Positions 48,615 to 60,896 of a stretch of DNA of 64,000 bases are shown here, piece by piece (position 1 is the stretch's first letter; each line of letters starts with the position of its first letter). Below the pieces are notes generated by a model that was not told the DNA's origin, ran no database searches, and saw only the letters and a program-made list of their open reading frames with translations. Source of the stretch: Vitis vinifera (Eukaryota; Streptophyta; Magnoliopsida; Vitales; Vitaceae); the NCBI RefSeq assembly GCF_030704535.1, contig NC_081810.1, positions 6,171,501 through 6,235,500 on the forward strand, in the 5' to 3' direction. Position numbers and translations under genes: made by a program.

Positions 48615-49860
48615 AAAAGTCATAGGAACATGATAAACATTTCACAATTTAATGTTGACAAGATTCATACAAAGTGAGGTTTCCCCTAAATTTATTATTA
48701 TTATTACATATATTTGTTTCCACTAAAATCTTATCTTTAATACTGTAAGGTTATGTTTGGTTCCCGAAAAATACTAAGGAAAGAAAAAAAATGCAAAGAA
48801 AAATGATTTTTTCATGTTTGGTTGTCATATGAAAAATATAAAAGAAAATTAAATATAATTAAAACTAATTAAAAGTTTATGTATTTTTAAATTATTTAAT
48901 CTTTATATTAATGAGTTAAAATAAATAAAATGAGTTTGAAGTAACAAAAAAAATAATTTATCAACTTTTAATCAATTTTTTTATTTTCCTTCACTTTTTC
49001 TTTCATTGTACTTTTCCTTTGTATTTTCTTTCCCTTATATTTTCCTTCAAATTTTCTGGGAACCAAACATAGCCTAAAAGTCAATATTAGGAACATGAGA
49101 AACATTTCACAATTTAATGTTGACAAGACTAATACAAAGTGAGGTTTCCCTCTAAATTTATTATTATTATTACATATCTTTGTTTCCACTAAAATCTTAT
49201 CTTTAGTACTTTAAAAGTCAATATTAGAAACATGAGAAACGTTTCACAATTTAATGTCGACAAGACTAATACAAAGTGAGGTTTCCCCCTAAATTTATTA
49301 TTATTATTATTACATATATTTGTTTCCACTAAAATCTTATCTTTAATACTCTAAAAGTCAATATTAGGAACATGAGAAACATTTCACAATTTAATATTAA
49401 CAAGACTAATACAAAGTGAGGTTTCCCCTAAATTTATTATTATTATTACATATCTTTGTTTCCACTAAAATCTTATCTTTAATACCCTAAAAGTCAATAT
49501 TAGGAACATGAAAAATATATCACACTTCAATGTTGACAAGGCATTATACAAAGTGAGGTATTATTTCCATAATATCTTTGCTTACACTAAAATCTTATCT
49601 TTAATACCTTTGAAGTTAAGATTATGAGCATGAAAAATATGTCATACTTCAATGTTGATAAGATTAATACAAAATGAGGTTTCTTCGTCAATTTATTATT
49701 ATTACTACAATATCTTTCTTACACTAAAATCTCATCTTTAATAGCTCAAAGTTAATATCACAAGCATGAAAGTTCAACATGCCATCCTCCAATCTTAACA
49801 AGGCTAATACAAATTGTGATTTCCCTAATTTTTTTTCCATTGTCTTTCTTTTTCTTGTAC
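48615..49860. repeat. Tandem array of ~7 units of about 125-140 bp
   Basis: Each unit reads AAGTCAATATTAGGAACATG, then TTCACAATTTAATGTTGACAAG, CAAAGTGAGGTTTCC, a (TTA)n run and TCCACTAAAATCTTATC. Unit starts are near 48617, 49077, 49213, 49353, 49489, 49610 and 49745. The first units are close to identical; the last three diverge progressively. A MITE splits units 1 and 2. Confidence 0.85.
48749..49074. mobile_element. Tourist/PIF-Harbinger-type MITE
   Basis: 326 bp with terminal inverted repeats GGTTATGTTTGGTTCCC / GGGAACCAAACATAGCC and a 3-bp TAA target duplication (48746-48748, 49075-49077). GG-N-TGTTTGGTT ends and a TWA target are typical of Harbinger-derived MITEs. The interior is AT-rich and non-coding. 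Confidence 0.88.
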
Positions 49861-50684
49861 CTGTTGTGATTTAGGTCACAAGCCAAATAATTGCAAGAAA
49901 ATGAACTCACACGTGAAAATTGAGAAGGATGAAATATTCTCTAACATTGCTCACTCTTAGAAGAAAAATCATTTGGTTGACAATTTTATTTGAGACTAAC
50001 AAATTGACGGAAGGACATGATGTGAGGCCAGCTTGTATATGCTTTTATTCAAATCTAGCCACATGATGAATCCTACAAACTCCTTTCCCATTTTTTATTG
50101 CAATGTTTTAAATGATGCCACGTACCTAAATTCTTGAAATTTTGAGTCAGTTAAAGACATGTCTGGATGGCATGGAGGAGAGTTAGGGGGCTATTCGGCT
50201 TGTACTCCTTCAAATTCAGCCTGCTCCACTAATTTGATAGCTATCGTGAGGTTGCCTATGATGATAAGATGACCAAATGTGATGAGGATTTCAAAAAGTA
50301 TTCGAGTGTACTTCAGTACCAAATCTGTGAAATGATTATTGAATGCTACCTAATTTTGTTTGAAATTTTCATTTGAAATTAAATAAATAAATATGTGAGG
50401 CCTAAATCTTTTTCCATCATATTGTACTCATGTTAAAAGTCTGCTACTTCCATTCATTTGACAGCTATAATGAGGTTGTCTATGATGCTAAAAATGATCA
50501 AACGTGATGATGATTTTAAGAAGTATTCCAGTGTATTTTAATTGGCAATGTTTTAAAGATAAGGTATCATTCATCCTAAAAATTCATCCATTCATGTTCA
50601 TTGCTTGGTCGAAATGTTATTAAACAACTAACATTATACATATATAATTTATATTTTATTAAAATTAAAAATTATTTTTAAAAA

Positions 50685-50723
<39 letters not shown>

Positions 50724-51048
50724 ACCAATTATATTTATTTTTTCATATTTTATATAAATGTATTAATAATTAAAATTTTATATAAATGAGAAAAACTAAT
50801 ATGTCATCTCAGTCGTCATGACTGATTCGTTTAATGGGCCTGGTGTTAGCCAAAAGCTAGCCACCAATTTTCTTTGCTTTATCCTATTACATTAGAATAA
50901 AAAGAAAATGGAGGTTTGAGAGGGCCATTGGGACCATTATCAGTTGTCTTTTGTTTTCAAGTTGTAAGAAGTCCCTTCAAGGTTTATGTCATTTGCTATG
51001 TTGTTTCTGTTCCATTTTCAGTTCAAAGAGTGGTAGAGTAGAGGAGGC
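49861..51048. other. Intergenic DNA and promoter of the truncated SDR copy
   Basis: AT-rich; degenerate repeats of a GATAGCTAT(A/C)(G/A)TGAGGTTG(C/T)CTATGATG segment at about 50237-50485. A (TA)n tract lies at 50688-50716. The SDR leader (GTCATTTGCTATGTTG, TTTTCAGTTCAAAGAG) is at 50987-51028. Confidence 0.5.
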
Positions 51049-51635
51049 ATGGCTCAGACATTTGGGTGCAGCTCTGGAGATAGTAGATGGTCTCTCAAGG
51101 GAATGACTGCTCTTGTAACTGGTGGAACTAAAGGAATTGGGTTGGTGTTACCTGTTTTTATGTCTTTGGGTTTGGACTATACCTTCCTATATATAAACGT
51201 ATGTATCAATTCTGCAGGCATGCAATTGTGGAGGAACTGGCTGGATTAGGAGCAACCATACACACGTGTTCTCGAAAAGAAACCGAGCTCAATGAATGCT
51301 TGAAGGATTGGAAAGCTAAAGGTTTTGGAGTGAGTGGTTCAGTGTGTGATGTATCCTCTCCGGCCCAAAGGGAGAAGCTAATGGAGACTGTGTCTTCTGT
51401 GTTCAAAGGGAAGCTGAATATACTTGTAAGTTCCTCTAGTCTCTAAGGTTCCTATCCATGATATTCCACATACTTTGTCGAACTTCCTACAATTTGAGTT
51501 CCCTACTTGATATATTTTATTTATTTATTTTTTGGTTCCGGATTCAGGTCAACAACGCTGCTATTGTTATTCAGAAACCAACAGTAGAGGTCACGGCAGA
51601 AGAGTTCTCAACAATCATGGCCATAAATTTTGAAT
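51049..51635 (+). pseudogene. Tropinone-reductase-like SDR truncated in exon 3
   Basis: Exon 1 (51049-51140) and exon 2 (51218-51425) are intact and nearly identical to those of the gene at 59.7 kb ([26 protein letters not shown]). Exon 3 opens normally at 51548 ([11 protein letters not shown]) but homology stops at about 51635, within AINFE. The sequence then passes directly into the intergenic block that is also found at 58.9 and 62 kb. The frame ends at a TAA at 51641-51643. Active-site Ser, Tyr and Lys and exons 4-5 are absent, so no working reductase can result. Confidence 0.92.
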
Positions 51636-51643
51636 TATATTAA

Positions 51644-51752
51644 ATTTGATATTATAAATTCCTAATTAAATTTTAAAATATATTAAATTTATTTGATATA
51701 AATATATATAAAAATAAAGAAAAAATTAATATTTTCATATAATAAATTATAT

Positions 51753-51850
<98 letters not shown>

Positions 51851-52455
51851 TATCAAAATTGTTTTCAACAATATTTCAAATATATATATATAAATTTAGG
51901 AAACTTGTGTTTTGCAGTTGCTATTTAAGAATTATATGGTTTTCGGAACCCTACAATGGGAAATATGAGAACCAGTTTTTAACATGAAAAGTGTTATCGT
52001 TTTTGTGCACTCTGAATCGGCTCCATCTTCTATGCCCAAATTGTCCCTTCATGTCTCCAGCTCACCATCCCCAACATCATCCCAGCCTCTATGTCAGTAC
52101 GTAGGACCACTAAAATCTAAATTTAGAACTTCTACAAAAAAAAAAAAAAAAAAAAACACCTCATATGCAAGTTTTCAATTTGCTCATTTGGAAGCTTTCT
52201 TTCATCTTTCTTTGCTCCCGACAACCCAAAATTACTCTCATTTTAGTTCAGAAACCCAAATCCAAAACCCCAAATGTGATACATTGTGGAATTGATTTCA
52301 TGGTCCTTATCAAGATGAATGCAGCATGTACTAAACTTTAACCTAATTCCTTTTGCCAATTTTTCTGCCCCTAAGTTACTAGGGACTATGGTTCCAGTTG
52401 GGTGGATTTTGAGTAGTCAAAAACCATTTTTAAAGCTCAATAAAAATTTTTATGC
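51644..52455. repeat. Shared intergenic block, copy 1 (with (TA)n expansion)
   Basis: Matches 61976 onward (ATTTGATATTATAAATTCC, AAACTTGT(G/A)TTTTG(C/G)AG, TTTGTGCACTCTGA, GGACTATGGTTCC). A (TA)n tract of about 90 bp (51756-51847) replaces the short one in the other copies. Confidence 0.85.
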
Positions 52456-52860
52456 TGGTCTGTGGACCTCGTATTTCTGTCCATGAGCTTTCACTCGATG
52501 GTGAACTCGTTTTTTATTGGAAAAAATATTTATTTTTTTTTAGAAAATGACTTGGAGTCGTCACTTATTTTAAAGGGAAAACAAAATAAGAAAAAAAAAA
52601 AACTCTAAGTGTAACTCCTTATTTGGAAAAGATGGTTTGCGAAAAAAAAAAAACACCAAATCTGGGCTTAAGGGTCAGGGATTAGGTTACTTATTGGAAA
52701 GGTACGATAAAGACCGTAACACCCCTCTAAGCCCTTAAAATGAGTCTCTACTAAATATGATGAAGTAGACGTGACAATTAACTAATAGGTTAAAAGATAC
52801 CTAAATGATATTACACGAAAAACCAAACATGCAGACGTGACAATTATTTTATTTTATTTT
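52456..52860. mobile_element. Fragment resembling a plant gypsy LTR
   Basis: TAGAAAATGACTTGGAGTCG, CTAAGTGTAACTCCTTATTT, GGTACGATAAAGACCGTAAC and CACCCCTCTAAGCCC are phrases I recall from plant gypsy LTRs. There is no second LTR, target duplication or coding region. It starts where block copy 1 stops matching copy 3. Confidence 0.4.
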
Positions 52861-52967
52861 ATAAGACTAGATTTTGAAACCGTTCAAATTTTACCGTGTG
52901 TTATTTTTAAAATTGTATGTCACATGTTCAATGTGTAGAATTCATGACTTATGAAATCCAAATTTTA

Positions 52968-53344
52968 TTGAACTACAGAGTTATAACTTTAGTGACAAAT
53001 TTTATAGTAATTTAATCCTTCATTTATTTTTAAGCCCACATAGCTCAACAAGTTGAATATATTTTTATCGTGTTAATGGGTTATCAATCTTGATTTAATT
53101 TAATTTATCAAATAGGTTAAATGAATGATTCCTAATTTGCCACCACAATAACAAGAGACAACAGACAGAAGGGAAGGGAAACTAAAATACGTAATGTGAC
53201 TTTTCCTTTCATGTTGCTTACTATACTTGGTGTCTCTTAATTTGTTTTTATTCTAAGATGTTAATAATATGATTTGATTGATTTATACCCCATATTTGTC
53301 ATTTGAGGGATTGAAAATATTGCAAATTCATAATTAAATTTAAA

Positions 53345-53395
<51 letters not shown>

Positions 53396-54559
53396 CATAT
53401 GTGTATAAAATAATAATTAGTATATTATTATCATTTTTATGTTAGAAATTAATAAGAAAATATATTTTTTATTTTTCAATAATTTATACAGACTTATAAT
53501 AAAAATTGTATGCTAGATAAAATTATATTTTATAATTTGTAATAATTTAATTATATCAATTTAATATTTGATATTCGTCATAAATTGAACTACAGAGTTA
53601 TAACATTAGTGACAAATTTTATAGTAATTTAATCCTTCATTTATTTTTAAGCCCACATAGCTCAACAAATTGAATATATTTTTATCGTGTTAATGGGTTA
53701 TCAATCTTGATTTAATTTAATTTATCAAATAGGTTAAATGAATGATTCCTAATTTGCCACCACAATTAACAAGAGACAACAGACAAAAGGGAAGGGAAAC
53801 TAAAATACGTAATGTGACTTTTCCTTTCATGTTGCTTACTATACTTGGTGTCTCTTAATTTGTTTTTATTCTAAGATGTTAATAATATGATTTGATTGAT
53901 TTATACCCCATATTTGTCATTTGAGGGATTGAAAATATTGCAAATTCATAATTAAATTTAAAAGATATATATATATATATATATATATATAATCATCTGT
54001 GTATAAAATAATAATTAGTATATTTTTATCATTTTTATGTTAGAAGTTAATAAGAAAATATATTTTTTATTTTTCAATAATTTATACAGAATTATAATAA
54101 AAATTGTATGCTAGATAAAATTATATTTTATAATTTGTAATAATTTAATTATATCAATTTAATATTTGATATTCGTCATAAATTGAACTACAGAGTTATA
54201 ACTTTAGTGACAAATTTTATAGTAATTTAATCCTTCATTTAATTTTAAGCCCACATAGCTCAACAAGTTGAATATATTTTTATCGTGTTAATGGGTTATC
54301 AATCTTGATTTAATTTAATTTATCAAATAGGTTAAATGAATGATTCCTAATTTGCCACCACAATAACAAGAGACAACAGACAGAAGGGAAGAGAAACTAA
54401 AATACGTAATGTGACTTTTCCTTTCATGTTGCTTACTATACTTGGTGTCTCTTAATTTGTTTTTATTCTAAGATGTTAATAATATGATTTGATTGATTTA
54501 TACCCCATATTTGTCATTTGAGGGATTGCAAATATTGCAAATTCATAATTAAATTTAAA

Positions 54560-54624
<65 letters not shown>

Positions 54625-55191
54625 CATCTGTGTATAAAATAATAATTAGTATATTTTTATCATTTTTATGTTAGAAGTTAATAAGAAAATATATTTTTTA
54701 TTTTTCAATAATTTATATAGAATTATAATAAAAATTGTATGCTAGATAAAATTATATTTTATAATTTGTAATAATTTAATTATATCAATTTAATATTTTG
54801 ATATTCGTCATAAATTGAACTACAGAGTTATAACTTTAGTGACAAATTTTATAGTAATTTAATCCTTCATTTATTTTTAAGCCCACATAGCTCAACAAGT
54901 TGAATATATTTTTATCGTGTTAATGGGTTATCAATCTTGATTTAATTTAATTTATCAAATAGGTTAAATGAATGATTCCTAATTTGCCACCACAATAACA
55001 AGAGACAACAGACAGAAGGGAAGGGAAACTAAAATACGTAATGTGACTTTTCCTTTCATGTTGCTTACTATACTTGGTGTCTCTTAATTTGTTTTTATTC
55101 TAAGATGTTAATAATATGATTTGATTGATTTATACCCCATATTTGTCATTTGATGGATTGAAAATATTGCAAATTCATAATTAAATTTAAA

Positions 55192-55226
<35 letters not shown>

Positions 55227-55790
55227 CATCTGTGTATAAAATAATAATTAATATATTTTTATCATTTTTATGTTAGAAGTTAATAAGAAAATATATTTTT
55301 TATTTTTCAATAATTTATATAGAATTATAATAAAAATTGTATGCTAGATAAAATTATATTTTATAATTTGTAATAATTTAATTATATCAATTTAATATTT
55401 TGATATTCGTCATAAATTGAACTACAGAGTTATAACTTTAGTGACAAATTTTATAGTAATTTAATCCTTCATTTATTTTTAAGCCCACATAGCTCAACAA
55501 GTTGAATATATTTTTATCGTGTTAATGGGTTATCAATCTTGATTTAATTTAATTTATCAAATAGGTTAAATGAATGATTCCTAATTTGCCACCACAATAA
55601 CAAGAGACAACAGACAGAAGGGAAGGGAAACTAAAATACGTAATGTGACTTTTCCTTTCATGTTGCTTACTACTTGGTGTCTCTTAATTTGTTTTTATTC
55701 TAAGATGTTAATAATATGATTTGATTGATTTATACCCATATTTGTCATTTGAGGAATTGAAAATATTGCAAATTCATAATTAAATTTAAA

Positions 55791-55828
<38 letters not shown>

Positions 55829-56017
55829 TCTGTGTATAAAATAATAATTAGTATATTTTTATCATTTTTATGTTAGAAGTTAATAAGAAAATATATATTT
55901 TATTTTTCAATAATTTATACAGAATTATAATAAAAATTGTATGCTAGATAAAATTATATTTTATAATTTGTAATAATTTAATTATATCAATTTAATATTT
56001 TGATATTCGTCATAAAT
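52968..56017. repeat. Five tandem ~600-bp units, each with a variable (TA)n tract
   Basis: Units begin TTGAACTACAGAGTTATAAC at 52968, 53585, 54183, 54815 and 55417 (periods 617, 598, 632, 602; last ends ~56017). Units are near-identical; length variation is mostly in the (TA)n tract (roughly 25 to 65 bp). Constant landmarks are AAGCCCACATAGCTCAACAA, TTGCCACCACAATAACAAG and CATCTGTGTATAAAATAAT. No coding frame persists. Lies between the truncated SDR copy and the first intact gene. Confidence 0.95.
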
Positions 56018-56668
56018 TATATAGAAATATTGGAGTGCAAATACTAAACTACATAATAACAACAGGACACCTTATTCATCCAAAATTTCAAATTTCAAAT
56101 AAAAAATATTAAAAAAATAATTTTTAAATTTATTAAATATTTATTTTTGTAAAAAAGTAATTAATAAAAATTATAAAATTTTAAATATTATTAATGAGAT
56201 TATTATGTGGGTATTTATTACTAATATTTAATATTAAAAAAATAAAATAACAATATGATATTAAGATTATATTTTTATAAATATAGCAAAATGAGATTAT
56301 TCTAAATTCAGTGATGATAACATTATAGTAAAAATAAGGAGTGATATAATTATAAATATTTCACTAAGCGCATAAAAAATAAAAAAAATATGGTAAATAT
56401 AGCGAGTAATATTGTTACTATAAATATCTGGTGACACGAGGACAGATATATGAGTAAAGAAAAACCTCGGTATTCTACATATAGAGATTCAGATACCATT
56501 GCCTATGTCATGAAATCAGAGTCCACAAGAAGACAACATAAAATGCTATCGATCCATCGCTGTTTCTCGCTTCTGTTATAAATTATGGATACAAACATAG
56601 ATGAAGATGAGAAGTAGAAGGAGAAGAAACATTTAGCTTTCAAGGAGTCGTAGAGGAGAGGAGGAGAC
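56018..56668. other. Promoter region of the first intact SDR gene
   Basis: AT-rich, then GC-richer from about 56430. The last ~85 bp (GATGAAGATGAGAAG...GTCGTAGAGGAGAGGAGGAG) differ from the leader used by the other copies, so this gene has its own upstream sequence. Confidence 0.5.
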
Positions 56669-57884
56669 ATGGCTCAGACATGTGGGTTCAGCTCTGGAGA
56701 TAGTAGATGGTCTCTCAAGGGAATGACTGCTCTTGTAACCGGTGGAACTAAAGGAATTGGGTTGGTGTTACCTGTTTTTATGTCTTTGGGTTTGGACTAT
56801 ACCTCCCTATATATAAACGTATGTATCAATTCTGCAGGCATGCAATTGTGGAGGAACTGGCTGGATTAGTAGCAACCATACACACGTGTTCTCGAAAAGA
56901 AACCGAGCTCGATGAATGCTTAAAGGATTGGAAAGCTAAAGGTTTTGGAGTGAGTGGTTCAGTGTGTGATGTATCCTCTCGGGCCCAAAGGGAGAAGCTA
57001 ATGGAGACTGTGTCTTCTGTGTTCAATGGGAAGCTGAATATCCTTGTAAGTTCCTCTAGTCTCTAAGGTTCCTATCCATGATATTAATTCCACATACTTC
57101 GTCGAACTTCCTACAATTTGAGTTCCCCTACTTGATATATTTTATTTATTTATTTTTTGGTTCCGGATTCAGGTCAACAACGCTGCTATTGTTATTCAGA
57201 AACCAACAGTAGAGGTCACGGCAGAAGAGTTCTCAACAATCATGGCCATAAATTTTGAATCTGTGTATCATCTGTCCCAACTCGCACACCCCCTTTTAAA
57301 GGCATCAGGAGCGGGAAGCATTGTGTTCATCTCCTCTGTTGCAGGCGTAGTGTCACTCAAGTATCTGTCTGCTTATTCAGCGACCAAAGGTATTTCATTA
57401 CATGATCCACATTATATATATATATATTGCAAGTTCTTGGGTTGTGGCCCTTGTGGCCTTCTCGGCGTGTCATTATCATTATCATTTTGTGATTTTTCAG
57501 GAGCAATGAATCAACTTACAAAGAATTTGGCATGCGAGTGGGCGGAAGATAATATTAGAAGTAATGCAGTTGCTCCTTGGTACATCAAAACTCCGATGGT
57601 GGATCAGGTAATTCAGTTGCTCTTCTGTTTTGTCTGGGAAAATTCAATAATCAATTCCTCTCTCTTTTCTGTCTTTTGCATAATCTGGGTTGCAGATGCT
57701 CAGCAACAAAACCTTTCTGGAAGGGGTGATAAATCGAGCTCCACTTCGCCGTGTGGGAGATCCGAAGGAGGTGTCATCTTTGGTGGCATTCCTCTGTCTA
57801 CCAGCATCATCTTACATTACTGGACAGACTATTTGTGTCGATGGTGGCGTGACTGTTAATGGTTTTGAGCCAAACCTGTTATAG
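56669..57884 (+). CDS. Tropinone-reductase-like short-chain dehydrogenase, intact (270 aa)
   Basis: Exons 56669-56760, 56838-57045, 57173-57389, 57501-57607 and 57696-57884 (92, 208, 217, 107 and 189 bp; all GT-AG) give 270 aa, normal for the family. The Rossmann motif TGGTKGIG is at 24-31, catalytic Asn at 127 (AINFESV), Ser155 (FISSVAG), Tyr168 and Lys172 (SAYSATKG). NNAG is replaced by NNAA (102-105). The C-terminal CVDGG motif is kept. Tropinone-reductase-like proteins are NADP(H)-dependent cytosolic carbonyl reductases with varied, often unknown substrates; the name does not imply tropane alkaloids in this plant. Val at position 42 (AGLVATIH) replaces Gly found in the paralogs. Confidence 0.92.
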
Positions 57885-58935
57885 GAACATCATTAAGACT
57901 CAAAAATCTTAGCTTCCTCTACCGCTTTCCTGTTTGGATCCTGTCTTTTTCCTGAATAATCTGTTTGTGATGGTAAGTACTCTTCTGTTTTTTCGGTGTG
58001 GGGTTCATCTGAAAACATTGTTGCATGATGCTTATAATAATCGTTGGAAAGTTTGTAAGAAGTTACTTATCATTGGATGAGATTCTTGTGATGAGTGTTT
58101 CCTATAATCAGATTTATCTTGTTATAAGGTTGTTGTTGTAGTAGTAACTGCAATTCAAAGGAAATTAATTTAGTATAATACTGTAGGTTGTTGTCTAGTG
58201 TCTACTACCTCAGCTTCTCATCCCACCCAACTCTCCCTCTTTAACTACCTAATATGAAATTAAAATATGAATTTAACAACCTGTCCGTCTTGTCCACCGT
58301 TTCTTTGGCTCTTCAGTCTTCAGACTTCGGCCTTTTAAAGCAGGACCTAAAAGGTTTGGGCCCAAATGTTGGAAAAACTTAACACAGGCTGCAATTTTGG
58401 GCCCCAAAACTCTTTCCAACTGGGCCTGAACACTTTTAGGCCCAAGATGCTTTAGATTTTGGACTCGCAGACCATGTATATGCCCTCAACACCACCATGC
58501 TTTACTTCATCCCTTCCTTTCAAATTAAAAGGAAATTCAAATTTCATGATGTTACAACTTGCTCATTGATGTACATTCCCATTCACAAAAAATAAAATAT
58601 TAAATGCACTTATCCAAAATATCTTCATACCTACCTATTTTTATTTTTAAAATAAAATTTAAACGTTGAATAACAAAAATACCATTTTTGTCATCCTTAC
58701 CCTTCACCCTTCCGAAACCCTAATCTAATCTTCCCTTTCTCTCTTCTTTCATTTTCCATCTTCTTAAATGGGAAAATAACGATCATCAGAGCCCACCGTG
58801 ACTTGTGACAGGTTCGATCCCTTAACAATGACGAGGCCATTATGGATAATATAAGGATAAGCATTACAATATTTCACTCCTTCACGTGCATCTCCCTTCA
58901 CACAAAGATGCTTCCTTCACTCATTTTATATTAAT
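57885..58935. other. 3' UTR and spacer between the two intact SDR genes
   Basis: The first ~250 bp (57885-58133) are nearly identical to 60897-61137, so the duplication includes the 3' UTR. The rest is unique, with a short imperfect inverted segment (CCTAAAAGGTTTGGGCCC near 58347; GGGCCTGAACACTTTTAGG near 58422). Confidence 0.6.
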
Positions 58936-59000
58936 AATATGATAAATTATACAAAAAAAAAACAATTTTTTTTTTATCAAAATTGTTTTCAACAATATTT

Positions 59001-59035
<35 letters not shown>

Positions 59036-59618
59036 TTGGAAAACTTGTATTTTGGAGCTGCTATTTAGAAATTATATAGTTTTCGGAACCCAAAAATGAG
59101 AAATATGATAATCAAATTTTAATATGAAAAGTATTATCGTTTTTGTGCACTTTGAGTAGACTTCATCTTTTGTGCCCAAATGGCCCCTCCATGTCTCCAG
59201 CTCAGCATTCTTAGCATCATCCCAACCTTTGTGTCAGTAGAACCATTGAAATTAAGAAAAAAAAAAACACAAAAATCTAAATTTGTAACTTCTCAAAAAA
59301 AAAAAAAAAAAAACCCAATCTGCAAGTTTTCAATTTGCTCATTTGGAAAACATTTTTTTTTATAAATATCAATATTATTTTTAAAAAATGGTGACTTTTA
59401 GCTTTTAATTAAAACTAAGAACAAGAAGTTATTCCAAATATGACTTATGTATTTATTCAGTGAAAGTAATTTTTTCATTTAAAAAAAGTAATTTCTTGGT
59501 GATAAAAAGAAATATTTTTTTAGTAGCTTTTCGATGCTATAAAAAAAGTGTTGGCTAAGTTTGTATGATAAAATTGGTGTTATTTATATACCAGCACTTT
59601 CGCTAGGGTCTTATTTAT
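58936..59618. repeat. Shared intergenic block, copy 2 (internally deleted)
   Basis: Matches copy 3 (61976-63096) but lacks about 360 bp (corresponding to roughly 62461-62828). It ends GCTAGGGTCTTATTTATTGG, immediately before a stretch matching an SDR intron (see findings). Confidence 0.85.
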
Positions 59619-59691
59619 TGGGAAAACTGATTAATAAACTAATCTTCTGTTTTGTTTTCAGTTCAAAGAGTGGTAGAGTAGAGGAGGAGGC

Positions 59692-60896
59692 ATGGCTCAG
59701 ACATTTGGGTGCAGCTCTGGAGATAGTAGATGGTCTCTCAAGGGAATGACTGCTCTTGTAACTGGTGGAACTAAAGGAATTGGGTTGGTGTTACCTGTTT
59801 TTATGTCTTTGGGTTTGGACTATACCTTCCTATATATAAACGTATGTATCAATTCTGCAGGCATGCAATTGTGGAGGAACTGGCTGGATTAGGAGCAACC
59901 ATACACACGTGTTCTCGAAAAGAAACCGAGCTCAATGAATGCTTGAAGGATTGGAAAGCTAAAGGTTTTGGAGTGAGTGGTTCAGTGTGTGATGTATCCT
60001 CTCGGGCCCAAAGGGAGAAGCTAATGGAGACTGTCTCTTCTGTGTTCAAAGGGAAGCTGAATATCCTTGTAAGTTCCTCTAGTCTCTAAGGTTCCGATCC
60101 ATGATATTCCACATACTTTGTCGAACTTCCAACAATTTGAGTTCCCCTACTTGATATATATATTTTGGTTCCGGATTCAGGTCAACAACGCTGCTATTGT
60201 TATTCAGAAACCAACAGTAGAGGTCACGGCAGAAGAGTTCTCAACAATCATGGCCATAAATTTTGAATCTGTGTATCATCTGTCCCAACTCGCACACCCC
60301 CTTTTAAAGGCATCAGGAGCGGGAAGCATTGTATTCATCTCCTCTGTTGCCGGCGTAGTGTCAATCAAGTATCTGTCTGCTTATTCAGTAACCAAAGGTA
60401 TTTCATTACATGATCCACATTATATATATATATATATATTGCAAGTTCTTGGGTTGTGGCCCTTGTGGCCTTCTCGGCGTGTCATTATCATTATCATATT
60501 GTGATTTTTCAGGAGCAATGAATCAGCTTACAAAGAATTTGGCATGCGAGTGGGCGGAAGACAATATTAGAAGTAATGCAGTTGCTCCTTGGTACATCAA
60601 AACTCCGATGGTGGATCAGGTAATTCAGTTGCTCTTCTGTTTTGTCTGGGAAAATTCAATAATCAATTCCTCTCTCTTTTCTGTCTTTTGCATAATCTGG
60701 GTTGCAGATGTTCAGTAACAAAACCTTTCTGGAAGAGGTGATAAATCGAGCTCCACTTCGCCGTGTGGGAGATCCGAAGGAGGTGTCATCTTTGGTGGCA
60801 TTCCTCTGTCTACCAGCATCGTCTTACATTACTGGACAGACTATTTGTGTCGATGGTGGCGTGACTGTTAATGGTTTTGAGCCAAACCTGTTCTAG
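59692..60896 (+). CDS. Tropinone-reductase-like short-chain dehydrogenase, intact (270 aa), second copy
   Basis: Exons 59692-59783, 59861-60068, 60181-60397, 60513-60619 and 60708-60896 have the same lengths and phases as the gene at 56669. Motifs: TGGTKGIG 24-31, NNAA 102-105, Asn127, Ser155, Tyr168 and Lys172 (SAYSVTKG, Val for Ala next to the active site), CVDGG near the C-terminus. About a dozen residues differ from the first copy (e.g. F5/C7 against C5/F7, N for D in TELNECL, K for N in FKGK, I162 for L162, MFSNK for MLSNK). Exon 1-2 match the truncated copy at 51049 even better, so those two share a more recent origin. The start is the first ATG after the GTTCAAAGAG leader. Confidence 0.93.

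Noticed and set aside
51689-51871. 60-codon frame of alternating Ile and Tyr
   Set aside because: Simply a (TA)n microsatellite read in frame.
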